DNA of 64,000 nucleotides, from the NCBI GenBank assembly GCA_030038195.1, contig JASHPJ010000124.1:1-64000 (forward strand), in the 5' to 3' direction. Under the pieces are notes generated by a model. The model was not told where the DNA came from. It saw only the letters and a program-made list of their open reading frames with translations, and searched no databases. The translations under genes and the position numbers were made by a program. Positions 25,809 through 34,175 of the stretch are shown in pieces (position 1 is the first letter of the stretch; every line of letters begins with the position of its first letter). This stretch comes from Acidobacteriaceae bacterium. GTDB lineage: Bacteria; Acidobacteriota; Terriglobia; Terriglobales; Acidobacteriaceae.

Positions 25809-25832
25809 TCTCGTACAGCCGGTTCCGTTGCT

Positions 25833-27185
25833 CTAAGCAGATTTCTCCAGGAGCGCGATAAAGAAGCCGTCTGTGTGCAGACGGCCTGGGAGCAGGCGAA
25901 GCGCGCCTTGCTGCGTAAGGCAGGGATGGAGCTGCTCGCCGCGAGCGCCAGTGAGAATGCCTTTTGTGCACATTGCATCGATGCAGGCTGCGAGCGAAAG
26001 TGGGCGCGCGTCGCGCGTTTCGGAAAGGACAGCAGCAATCACCTGTTCATTTTCTTCAGGCTCCAGTGAACAGGTGGAGTAGACAACGTGTCCGCCGGGA
26101 CGCACTGTGCGGATTGCGACGCGCAGAATCGCACGCTGACGCTCGGCGTGACGCGCGAGATCTTCTGCATGCAGGCGGTGGCGAATCTCCGGATTCCGGC
26201 CCAGGGTTCCGGTGCCGCTGCAGGGAACGTCGGCCAGCACGAGATCGAAAGCCGAATCTTCTTCGAGCGCAGATACGTCTGCCAGCCGGAACTCGATGCG
26301 CGTTGCGCATGAGGCGAGCCGCTTGCGCAATCGCTCAAGCCGTGGAGCGCTCGCCTCACACGCAACAATCTGCGCCTGCGGGTTGCACTCAGCGAGGATC
26401 AGCGTCTTTCCGCCCGGAGCTGCGCACGCATCAAGAATTTTTAGCTGGTTTTGGTCGAGATTTGTGCTGGCGATTTCTGCGATGAGCTGCGATCCTTCGT
26501 CCTGAATGCGAACGCGTCCTGCGCGGAATGCCTCGGTTGCGCTTACGTCGCCGGAGACGACAGCTCGTGCGCAGGCCAGCAGTTTGCCCGGAGCCAGCTC
26601 GATACCTGCTTGCGCAAGCTCATCTTCCACGGTGGGTTCTGCGATACGCACGGCGAGCGCCGGCTGCTCCTGGCCGTGGCGACAGATGGTATGCGCGGCT
26701 TCTACACCGTAGTGCGCAGTCCACCGCTCGACCATCCATGCAGGATGCGCGCCAAGAAAAATCTCGTCCGTGAAGTTGAAGCGCGGAGCGCCCGCCAGCT
26801 TGCGCAGCACTGCATTCACCATGCCTGCGGCGAACTGCCGGCCGGCCTGCTTGGCCAGCTCCACGCTTTCACCAATCGCCGCATGCGTGGGGATGCGATC
26901 GAGAAACAGAAGTTGGAATGTGCCCAGGCGCAGCGCGACGAGGACTTCAGGATCGAGTTTCGTGTTGGGACGCTTGAGCAGCGGGCGAAATCTACAGTCG
27001 AGGAGAATCTGCCAGCGCAGCACACCGAGCACGAGCGTCGTGGCCAGGTTGCGGTCTGCGGCTGAGAGCGCATTGACAGTGCGGCTGCGCAGCAGGGCGT
27101 CTGCGTGTGCCTGGCCGCGCTCGATGGCAAGCAGGATGTGAAATGCTTCACGGCGCGCTGCGGATACCTCGGCCACGGGAGTCAA
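25833..27185 (-). CDS. rsmB: 16S rRNA m5C967 methyltransferase RsmB
   Basis: A 450-residue protein with an N-terminal NusB-like domain (REAFHILLAIERGQAHADAL, ADRNLATTLVLGVLRW) and a C-terminal RsmB/NOP SAM-methyltransferase domain. Catalytic-site motifs are DACAAPGGKT, LADVPCSGTGTLGRNPEIR (the PC cysteine) and VYSTCSLEPEENEQV (the TC cysteine). It methylates C967 of 16S rRNA. It begins at a TTG overlapping the fmt stop (TTGA); a GTG three codons later is an alternative. Last gene of the aroC-def-fmt-rsmB operon. Confidence 0.94.
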   Translation of the reverse strand: MTPVAEVSAARREAFHILLAIERGQAHADALLRSRTVNALSAADRNLATTLVLGVLRWQILLDCRFRPLLKRPNTKLDPEVLVALRLGTFQLLFLDRIPTHAAIGESVELAKQAGRQFAAGMVNAVLRKLAGAPRFNFTDEIFLGAHPAWMVERWTAHYGVEAAHTICRHGQEQPALAVRIAEPTVEDELAQAGIELAPGKLLACARAVVSGDVSATEAFRAGRVRIQDEGSQLIAEIASTNLDQNQLKILDACAAPGGKTLILAECNPQAQIVACEASAPRLERLRKRLASCATRIEFRLADVSALEEDSAFDLVLADVPCSGTGTLGRNPEIRHRLHAEDLARHAERQRAILRVAIRTVRPGGHVVYSTCSLEPEENEQVIAAVLSETRDARPLSLAACIDAMCTKGILTGARGEQLHPCLTQQGALRLLPGRLHTDGFFIALLEKSA

Positions 27186-28171
27186 CCCAGGAGCGCGTCA
27201 ACGCCGGCCGGACCGAATGGGCCGAGCGGGTTGCCACGCAGAAACTCCGCAGCGCTGAGCCGCTTTTTGCCTTCAAGCTGCACTTCGAGCAGTTCAAGCC
27301 ACGTATTCTGCGCGCAGGCGACGTAGAGATGGCCGTCCTCGATGCAGACGCGCCCCGGCTCGATGGTAAGCGAGCCCGCAGCCGCAGGCTCCGCAGCCAC
27401 CGCCATGCGATGCGCAATGAGTTTTTTGCCGTGGAGAACGGTAAATGCGCCGGGCCATGGCTGAAAGCCGCGCCAGCGGTTGTAGAGCTCGTGCGCGGCG
27501 CGCGCGGCAAAGTCCATGCGACCGTCTTCGCGGTCGAGCACCGGCGCAAAGGTGGCGAAGCTGTGGTTTTGTGGCTGCGGGGTGATGGTTTTGTTTGCGA
27601 GGCCATCGAGAGTCTGCACCATGAGCGGCGCACCGGCGTGTGCAAGAACATCGAAAAGCTCAAGCGCGGTTTGATCGGGGGCGATCTCGTGCGTCTGCTG
27701 CATGAGTATCGGCCCGGTATCGAGTCCTTCTTCGAGCAGCATCGTCGTGTTGCCGGTGTACGTGTCGCCCATGGCCACGGCCCACTGAATGGGCGCGGCA
27801 CCACGGTACTTAGGCAACAGCGAGGCGTGCAGATTGATGCATCCCAGCCGCGGCAGCGCCAGCATCCAGGGCGGAATGATGCGGCCATAAGCCACCACAA
27901 CGATCGCATCGGGTGCAATACTTTCAAGCTGCGTGCGAAGCTCCGCGTTGTTGCGAATTTTTTCAGGCTGCGTGACCGGCAGGCCCGCGGCCAGCGCGGT
28001 CTGCTTCACCGGAGGCGCGGTGAGCTGCTGCGCGCGGCCCACGGGGCGGTCCGGCTGCGAAACCACGAGCGCAATCTGGAGCCCGGCGGCCATGAGCGCT
28101 TGCAGCGTGGGAACGGCGAACTGCGGCGTTCCGCAGAAGACCAGCTTGAGGGTCTGCGACGCGCCTGTCAT
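27182..28171 (-). CDS. fmt: Methionyl-tRNA formyltransferase
   Basis: A 329-residue enzyme that formylates initiator Met-tRNA. N-terminal LKLVFCGTPQFAVPTLQAL, the folate-site signature INLHASLLPKYRGAAPIQWA, and GDTYTGNTTMLLEEGLDTG are clear. The C-terminal tRNA-binding OB domain contains WRGFQPWPGAFTVLHGKKLI. It lies 7 bases after def and overlaps rsmB by 4 bases. Formylation and deformylation genes are commonly paired, as here. Confidence 0.96.
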   Translation of the reverse strand: MTGASQTLKLVFCGTPQFAVPTLQALMAAGLQIALVVSQPDRPVGRAQQLTAPPVKQTALAAGLPVTQPEKIRNNAELRTQLESIAPDAIVVVAYGRIIPPWMLALPRLGCINLHASLLPKYRGAAPIQWAVAMGDTYTGNTTMLLEEGLDTGPILMQQTHEIAPDQTALELFDVLAHAGAPLMVQTLDGLANKTITPQPQNHSFATFAPVLDREDGRMDFAARAAHELYNRWRGFQPWPGAFTVLHGKKLIAHRMAVAAEPAAAGSLTIEPGRVCIEDGHLYVACAQNTWLELLEVQLEGKKRLSAAEFLRGNPLGPFGPAGVDALLG

Positions 28172-28178
28172 GGCTGCT

Positions 28179-28688
28179 TCACCACGTGCCTTCGCTCTGC
28201 ATCTTGCGAATCTTGCGCAGATTCAGATTGCGCTTAAGCGGGCTCATGCGGAAGATGAAGAGAATTCCATCCAGGTGGTCGATCTCGTGCTGGAAGGCGC
28301 GCGAAAGCAGGTCCTCGCCATCCATTTCGAACCACTTGCCGTACTCATCCTGCGCGCGGATACGGACTTGGGCGGCGCGCACGACCTTCTCGCGAATCTC
28401 CGGGAAGCTGAGGCAGCCCTCCTCCTCATAAAGCTTGCCTTCGCTGGAGATGACCTCGGGATTGACGAGCACCAGCTTCTCTTTCGGGTTCTTGCCCAGG
28501 CTCAGGTCGATCACCGTAACCCGTTTGGAGATGCCCACCTGCGGCGCGGCCAGCCCGATGCCCTGCGCCGCATACACGGTTTCGAACAAGTCGGCCACAA
28601 GCTGGCGCAGCTCGTCGTTGAACTCGGTCACCGGCTCGCCGGGCTGCGAAAGCACTGGCTCGGGATATTTGACAATCTTCAGGATCAT
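28179..28688 (-). CDS. def: Peptide deformylase
   Basis: A 169-residue metalloenzyme that removes the N-formyl group from nascent proteins. All three signature motifs are present: GIGLAAPQVG, EEGCLSFP (metal Cys) and QHEIDHLDG (the two metal His and catalytic Glu). The start at 28688 (MILKIVKYPEPVL) is the family start, 10 bases after the aroC stop. Confidence 0.97.
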   Translation of the reverse strand: MILKIVKYPEPVLSQPGEPVTEFNDELRQLVADLFETVYAAQGIGLAAPQVGISKRVTVIDLSLGKNPKEKLVLVNPEVISSEGKLYEEEGCLSFPEIREKVVRAAQVRIRAQDEYGKWFEMDGEDLLSRAFQHEIDHLDGILFIFRMSPLKRNLNLRKIRKMQSEGTW

Positions 28689-28698
28689 TGCTCGTCCG

Positions 28699-29877
28699 CT
28701 AGTAGTTGTGTATCTGTTCGATGTAGCTGTCGAAATTTCGTTGCAACTCAAGCACGGAATCGCCGCCGAACTTCTGCTGCGCGACGCCGGTAAGCGTAAT
28801 TGCCACCATGGCCTCGGCGGCTACGCCTGCCGCCGGCACTACGCAGATGTCGCTGCGCTCGTAGCTGGCGCTGGTAGCCTCACGGGTATCAAAGCGCACT
28901 GACTCAAGCGGACGCCGCAGCGTAGAAATCGGCTTGAGATAGCCGCGCACCACGATGTCTTCGCCATTGGAGACGCCGCCCTCGATGCCTCCGGCGTTGT
29001 TGTGCGGCCGCGTGAAGCGCGTGGGCTTCCCGGTATCCTGCTCCGCATAGTGGATTAGGTCGTGCACCTGCGAGCCAAAGGACTCGGCTGCCGTGACGCC
29101 ACGGCCGATTTCGACCGCTTTCACCGCCTGCAGGCTCATCACCGACCAGGCCAGCAGGCCGTCGAGCCGCTCGTCCCAGTTTGCGTAGGTGCCCAGGCCG
29201 GCGGGCACGTTGTGCGCCACCACCTCAAAGATGCCGTTCACGGTATCGCCGGTGCGCGCGGCCTCTTCCACTTCTTCTTTCATGCGCGCTTCGGCGACGG
29301 CGTCCACGCAGCCCAGCATGACTTCGTCTTTCGCGGTGAGCGCGGCAATCTCCTCCCACGTCGCAGGCCGGTCAAGGCTGGCATGGCCCACGCGGATTAC
29401 ATGGCTCGCAATCTCGATGCCTAGCATGCGCAGAAACAATTTGGCCAGGGCGCCGGCGGCCACGCGAGAGGTGGACTCGCGAGCCGATGCGCGCTCCAAC
29501 ACGTAGCGTGCATCGGGAAAGTTGTACTTGAGCGCGCCGGCCAGGTCGGCGTGGCCGGGCCGTGGCGAGGCAACTGCCTGATGCTTGGCTGGATCGCCAG
29601 CCTCCACGGGCAGCTTCTCTTCCCAGTTCTTCCAGTCGCGGTTCACAATCTCGATGGCGATGGGCGAGCCGATGGTCTTGCCATGGCGCACGCCGGAGAG
29701 GATGTGCGCCTTGTCGGTCTCGATCTTCATGCGCCCGCCGCGGCCGTAGCCCTGCTGGCGACGCCACAACTCGTGGTTGATAAAGCCGAGATCGACAGGA
29801 ATCCCGGCCGGCAGCCCGGAGATCAGCGCAATAAGGGCCTCACCGTGGGACTCGCCGGCGGTGGAAAAACGAATCAT
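28699..29877 (-). CDS. aroC: Chorismate synthase
   Basis: A 392-residue enzyme converting EPSP to chorismate with reduced FMN. Motifs: MIRFSTAGESHGEALIALIS, GYGRGGRMKIETDKAHILSG, RASARESTSRVAAGALA and THNNAGGIEGGVSNGED-like RPHNNAGGIEGGVSNGED. The start at 29877 is the family start; the frame is open for 41 codons upstream only because a tandem repeat there lacks stops. First gene of the operon with def, fmt and rsmB. Confidence 0.96.
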   Translation of the reverse strand: MIRFSTAGESHGEALIALISGLPAGIPVDLGFINHELWRRQQGYGRGGRMKIETDKAHILSGVRHGKTIGSPIAIEIVNRDWKNWEEKLPVEAGDPAKHQAVASPRPGHADLAGALKYNFPDARYVLERASARESTSRVAAGALAKLFLRMLGIEIASHVIRVGHASLDRPATWEEIAALTAKDEVMLGCVDAVAEARMKEEVEEAARTGDTVNGIFEVVAHNVPAGLGTYANWDERLDGLLAWSVMSLQAVKAVEIGRGVTAAESFGSQVHDLIHYAEQDTGKPTRFTRPHNNAGGIEGGVSNGEDIVVRGYLKPISTLRRPLESVRFDTREATSASYERSDICVVPAAGVAAEAMVAITLTGVAQQKFGGDSVLELQRNFDSYIEQIHNY

Positions 29878-29930
29878 ATGGATTTCATTGTAATGGGAAG
29901 ACAGGGAGGAGGGGTCAGGGAACAGGAAAT

Positions 29931-30067
<137 letters not shown>

Positions 30068-30098
30068 CTATTCCCTGACCCCCGTTCCCTCGCATACC

Positions 30099-30488
30099 AT
30101 GGCTTCCATGGCCTACTTCCTGTTTAAAAGCGAGCCCGACGTTTACTCCTTCGATGATCTTCTGCGCGACCAGGAGACTATCTGGGACGGCGTGACCAAC
30201 CCCACCGCCGTCAAGCATCTGCGCGAGATGAAGGCCGGGACAAAGTGGATCTTCTACCATACCGGCGACGAGAAAACCGCCGTCGGCACCGGCACGGTGG
30301 TCAGCGTGGACCCGACCGATCCCAAGGTGCCCATTGTGCAGGTCAAGGCCGGCGCGCGGCTCGAGCATCCCAAGACACTGGCCGCCATCAAGGCAGAAAA
30401 GCTCTTTGCTACCTCGCCGCTGGTGCTCATCGGCCGGCTTTCGGTAGTGCCGCTTACCCAGGAACAGTGGAACTGGTTTGTGGCGTGA
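30099..30488 (+). CDS. EVE domain protein
   Basis: A 129-residue single-domain protein. YFLFKSEPDVYSFDDLLRD, WDGVTNPTAVKHLREMKAG and KWIFYHTGDEKTAVGTGTVV are the EVE/PUA-like fold signature, which by family binds modified bases in DNA or RNA. No partner domain is fused. A second ATG three codons later (30108) is equally possible. Divergent from aroC across the heptamer repeats. Confidence 0.88.
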   Translation: MASMAYFLFKSEPDVYSFDDLLRDQETIWDGVTNPTAVKHLREMKAGTKWIFYHTGDEKTAVGTGTVVSVDPTDPKVPIVQVKAGARLEHPKTLAAIKAEKLFATSPLVLIGRLSVVPLTQEQWNWFVA

Positions 30489-30575
30489 ACGACCATCGGT
30501 AGTTCGTTACGGGCATGCGGCCTGACACAATCTTGTTCTTGACCGGCACCGGGTCTGGGGGCGGAAGATCGAATT

Positions 30576-31019
30576 GTGCCCCGTTACCTTCTCGACACGA
30601 ATATTCTCAACCAGGTCATCAAGCCGACGTCTTCAGCCGCTCTGGCTGCGTGGCTTGAGGCCCAGGCGGACGAGGACCTCTATATCTGCTCGATGAACCT
30701 GGCGGAGATATGGAACGGCATCCTGCAGTTGGCCGCGGGAGAAAAGCGCAGCGAGTTGGAAGGCTGGTTCACCGGTCCGAAGGGTCCGCGGGTGATCTTC
30801 GGCGGGCGGGTGCTCGCCTTCGATGAAAAAGCGGGACTGGTCTGGGCGCGGCTGATGTCGGAGCGCGGCAGCGCCGGCCTGCCCTGCGCACCCGTTGACA
30901 TGATCTATGCGGCGATTGCCGAGGCCAACGGCTGCGTCCTGGTGACGGACAACGAAGACCACTTCACAGGACTGCCTGTGCTCAACCCGATGAAGCCGCA
31001 AGCCCGATCTAATCCTTAG
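30576..31019 (+). CDS. PIN-domain (VapC-like) ribonuclease without antitoxin
   Basis: A 147-residue PIN-domain protein. The acidic catalytic residues are visible in YLLDTNIL (Asp), NLAEIWNG (Glu), APVDMIYAAIA (Asp) and LVTDNEDHF (Asp). VapC toxins cut tRNA or rRNA and are normally encoded just after a VapB antitoxin. Here only 87 bases separate it from the EVE gene and no antitoxin frame fits. The start is GTG with a GGGGGCGGAAG stretch upstream. The end overlaps the end of the YhaM-like gene by 11 bases. Confidence 0.8.
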   Translation: MPRYLLDTNILNQVIKPTSSAALAAWLEAQADEDLYICSMNLAEIWNGILQLAAGEKRSELEGWFTGPKGPRVIFGGRVLAFDEKAGLVWARLMSERGSAGLPCAPVDMIYAAIAEANGCVLVTDNEDHFTGLPVLNPMKPQARSNP

Positions 31020-32010
31020 TCGTTTCCTGCCCCAGCCAGCGCTTGGTATTCAGCAACTGCCGGTTATCGAGCGACCATACCTTCCCCGTCAGCTCGTCAG
31101 GGCCTTTGCCTTCGCGCAGTGATTTTTCGAACTCGCTCATCACCGCCTGCATCTTGGCGTCGAAGTCGTCTACAAAGTTCAGCGCCAGCGCTTCGGGAAT
31201 CATGGGCAGCTTGGGCGAGCCGAACTCGAGCTTGCCGTGATGCGAAAGAATCATGTGCACCACCAGCGTCTTCAGCCGCGGTGGGAAATCGGGCAATTCA
31301 GCAATCGCCTTTTCCACCATCTCCACGCCCATCTGGATGTGGCCCAGCAGGATGCCTTCGACCGTGTAATCGAAGCCGACGGCCCAGCTCAGCTCGCGGA
31401 TCTTGCCGACGTCGTGCAGGATTACGCCGGTCAGCAGCAGGTCGCGGTCCAGCAGCGGATAGTGTGCGGCCACGCGCTCGGCCAGTCCCAGCAGGCTTAC
31501 GACGTGCTCCAGCAGCCCGCCCAGCCAGGCGTGATGGAGCTGGCGCGCGGCAGGCGCTTCGCGATAGGCGATGGCAATGGCCGGATCGGCGAGGATAGCT
31601 TCAAGAAGCTGTTTGAGATGAGGATTGGTAAAACTGGCAATGGTTTCCTGCAAGCGATCCCATAGCTCGTCGACGCTGCAGGCCGTTGCCGGCAGCAGAT
31701 CGGTTCTATCGGTTTCAAGCGGCAGGGCCAGGCGAAGCTGATCCACCTTCATCTGCAGGCGGTCGTCAAAGCGCGAGGCAGCGCCGCGGACCTTGATCAC
31801 ATCGCCGCGATCGAACTCCTTGGCGATGCGCGGGTCGCCCGGCTCCCACACGCGCGCTTCCATCTGCCCGGTCTTGTCGCCCAGCAGCAGGTTCAGATAA
31901 GGCTTGTTGGTCTTGGTGGTGCGTTGCTGCTTGGCCAGCACCAGGAAGAATCCGTCGAAGAGCTTTCCCTCTTCGAACGCGGCCACATCGGCAATGTAGA
32001 TTTCCTTCAT
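31009..32010 (-). CDS. YhaM-like 3'-5' exoribonuclease (OB + HD domains)
   Basis: A 333-residue protein with an N-terminal OB-fold (YLNLLLGDKTGQMEARVWEP, GDVIKVRGAASRFDDRLQMK) and a C-terminal HD phosphohydrolase domain (GLLEHVVSLLGLAER; LTGVILHDVGKIRELSW with the HD pair; LKTLVVHMILSHHGKLEFGS). This is the arrangement of the YhaM/CBF1 nuclease family, which trims RNA or DNA 3' ends. Cytoplasmic, monocistronic, tail to tail with the VapC-like gene. Confidence 0.88.
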   Translation of the reverse strand: MKEIYIADVAAFEEGKLFDGFFLVLAKQQRTTKTNKPYLNLLLGDKTGQMEARVWEPGDPRIAKEFDRGDVIKVRGAASRFDDRLQMKVDQLRLALPLETDRTDLLPATACSVDELWDRLQETIASFTNPHLKQLLEAILADPAIAIAYREAPAARQLHHAWLGGLLEHVVSLLGLAERVAAHYPLLDRDLLLTGVILHDVGKIRELSWAVGFDYTVEGILLGHIQMGVEMVEKAIAELPDFPPRLKTLVVHMILSHHGKLEFGSPKLPMIPEALALNFVDDFDAKMQAVMSEFEKSLREGKGPDELTGKVWSLDNRQLLNTKRWLGQETTKD

Positions 32011-32109
32011 TCTGCCGAGAAGCTTAACGCATCGCCCTCAGGACGCCCAAAAAGCAGCGGGCCCGGGATTGGATTGCCCGGGCCCGGCGATGGCAAAACC
32101 AGCAGCTTG

Positions 32110-33825
32110 CTATTGCTGTTGCTGCGGCTGTGGAGCCCCGGCTGGAGCCGGCGCGCCCGGCACCGGGGCGATCGGAGTCGGCTGCGGCGGAGGCGTATTG
32201 CCGTTTTCCCTCTTCTTTTCCTGCGAGTAGCGCGTCTTCTCGCCGGTGGTGGTGGAGGACTTCTTTTTCTTCTTGCCCGTGTCTCCGTTCAGGCCCAGCG
32301 GGGCGGACTGCGTTTCGCGGTCGGCCACTTCTGCCGCGTCCGGCGCGGGTGGCGCCTGTGCATTGGCCGATGCAGCCTTGTTCTTCGACTTGGACTTTCT
32401 TGACTCCCTGGCCCGATCGCTGAAACGCGTCTTCTGCGTGGGCGCAGTTGGTTCGAGCGGATTGGCCGGCTGATTCGAGTTGTCGGCCGTCTCAGACAGC
32501 GCCCCGGCGTTCTCGGTCTCCGCATTGTTCCGGGCAGCCGGCAGCGTCTCGCGCGGCGCCTGCCCGAAGCGGATTTTTTCCCTCTTGCCCGGTCTTTCGC
32601 TGGCTTCTTCCGCCTGCTTTTCTTTCTTCTTGTTGGCCTGTCCCTGCTTGGCCGATTCCTGCTGTGACGGCGGCTCTGCCGCAGGCGACTTCTGCCGGAA
32701 GGTGTGCGTACTCTCGCGGAAGCGCGTGCGCTCGACCTTTGCCTTTTTCTTCGGTGCGGGCGGCACATAGGCGCTGTAGATCGGCTTGGTCTCGTTGGGG
32801 CTGGCGCCCGTATCCACATAGCCTGGCTTGATGTCGATGAACGCCTCTTCGCGCATCTTGGTCAGATAGGCGCGAATTGCAGGCTCCATGCGGCTCTCGT
32901 AGAGCGACTCTTCCACCTGCTGCTCCACGTCCTTGTAAGGAGCCGGGCCGCCGGCGGTGTGCTGCATCACCTTGAGGATGATGTAACCCTGGCGGGTCAG
33001 GATCGGATCGGTGTACTCGCCGGTCTTCAGCGCAAACGTCTTGTCCTCCAGCACCTTAGGCAACTGGCCCAGCTTGTACTGGCCCAGGTCTCCGCCTTCG
33101 CTCGCTGTCGGACCGCTGCTGAAGCTGCGCGCCAGTTGGCTGAAGTCGCCGCCCGCGTGCAGACGCGCCTCGATATCGTCGGCCTTGGTCTTGGCCTCAG
33201 CCAGCTTGGCGGGGTCGTCGGTATTGGCCGGAACCAGAATCTCGCTCAGCCGCTCGCTCTCCGGCTGGGTGTAATCCTGCTGGTGCTGCTCGTAGTAGCG
33301 CATCGCCTCGCCGGGGGTGAACTGGATATGCTCGCCCACCTCCTGGCGCATCACCTCCTGGGTGATGATCTGGTTGCGGATGTTCTGCTTGAAGTCCTCG
33401 TAGGAGACACCCTGCTCCTGCGCTGCTTTCTCCAGATCATCGAGCGAAGCCAGGTTGTACTGCTTGCGGATGTCGTCCAGCCGCTTGATCAGCTCGGTCT
33501 CGCCGGTAATGCCCAGCTCCTTGCCCTTCGAGAGCCATAGCTGCTGGTCAATCAGGCTGCGGAGAAGGTCCTTGTGCTCGGCCGATATCTGCTGCATGGA
33601 GTCGCCGCGCTGGCGTGCCTCTGCATCCATCTCTTTGAGAGCGCGGTCATAATCCGACTGGGTAATGATCTGGTCGTTGATGCGGGCGATGATGTCTTCC
33701 ACCACCGCGCCGCCATAGGGGCTGGACGGCGAACCGGTCTGGCAGTGAGCAGCGGCAGCGCCGGCGAGTAACACGGCGCCGACGGCGAATGCCGCGGGAA
33801 TGCGAAGGGATCTCAGGGTCATCAT
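32110..33825 (-). CDS. SurA-like peptidyl-prolyl isomerase with long disordered tail
   Basis: A 571-residue exported protein. A signal peptide (about residues 1-28) precedes the SurA N-domain (VVEDIIARINDQIITQSDYD). A parvulin domain follows with SERLSEILVPANT and SEGGDLGQYKLGQLPKVLED. From about residue 330 the chain is low-complexity, rich in Lys, Pro, Gln, Ala and Glu, and ends PQPQQQQ. The tail carries four spaced motifs: ERTRFRES, EKIRFGQ, QKTRFSD and EKTRYSQ. The N-terminal part should assist outer-membrane protein folding. The start lies at either of two adjacent ATGs (33825 or 33822). Confidence 0.85.
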   Translation of the reverse strand: MMTLRSLRIPAAFAVGAVLLAGAAAAHCQTGSPSSPYGGAVVEDIIARINDQIITQSDYDRALKEMDAEARQRGDSMQQISAEHKDLLRSLIDQQLWLSKGKELGITGETELIKRLDDIRKQYNLASLDDLEKAAQEQGVSYEDFKQNIRNQIITQEVMRQEVGEHIQFTPGEAMRYYEQHQQDYTQPESERLSEILVPANTDDPAKLAEAKTKADDIEARLHAGGDFSQLARSFSSGPTASEGGDLGQYKLGQLPKVLEDKTFALKTGEYTDPILTRQGYIILKVMQHTAGGPAPYKDVEQQVEESLYESRMEPAIRAYLTKMREEAFIDIKPGYVDTGASPNETKPIYSAYVPPAPKKKAKVERTRFRESTHTFRQKSPAAEPPSQQESAKQGQANKKKEKQAEEASERPGKREKIRFGQAPRETLPAARNNAETENAGALSETADNSNQPANPLEPTAPTQKTRFSDRARESRKSKSKNKAASANAQAPPAPDAAEVADRETQSAPLGLNGDTGKKKKKSSTTTGEKTRYSQEKKRENGNTPPPQPTPIAPVPGAPAPAGAPQPQQQQ

Positions 33826-34175
33826 TTCAGCACATCCATGGCAGCGCGCAGCCACTACCTGATGCATAGACGCCATTGTAAATCCCAGGAGAGCGAATCG
33901 GCGATTCCAGCCGAAGGATTTGCAGCCCGTCCCAGGCAGCCTTCTGCGTGGCTACCCCAACCCCTCAGCCTGCGTCCAACCACCCGGTGCTATACTTAAG
34001 CTAAAGATGGCTCTGCTTGGGCTCCGCTGAGCGGTTTTGTCCATCTCCCAGGCCTTGCCGCAGTCGGGCAAGGTCAATTTTGTATCGAGCGGTGCTTGTC
34101 CGTCGTGCAAACTCAGGGAAATGGGTCGGTTGGAGCGCAAGGCAGTTGGCAGCCGTCTGGAGGTTTGGTCCGCGT

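Noticed and set aside
27107-28237. 376-codon plus-strand frame opposite rsmB and fmt
   Set aside because: Both minus-strand genes have complete, well-conserved products; this is their antisense.
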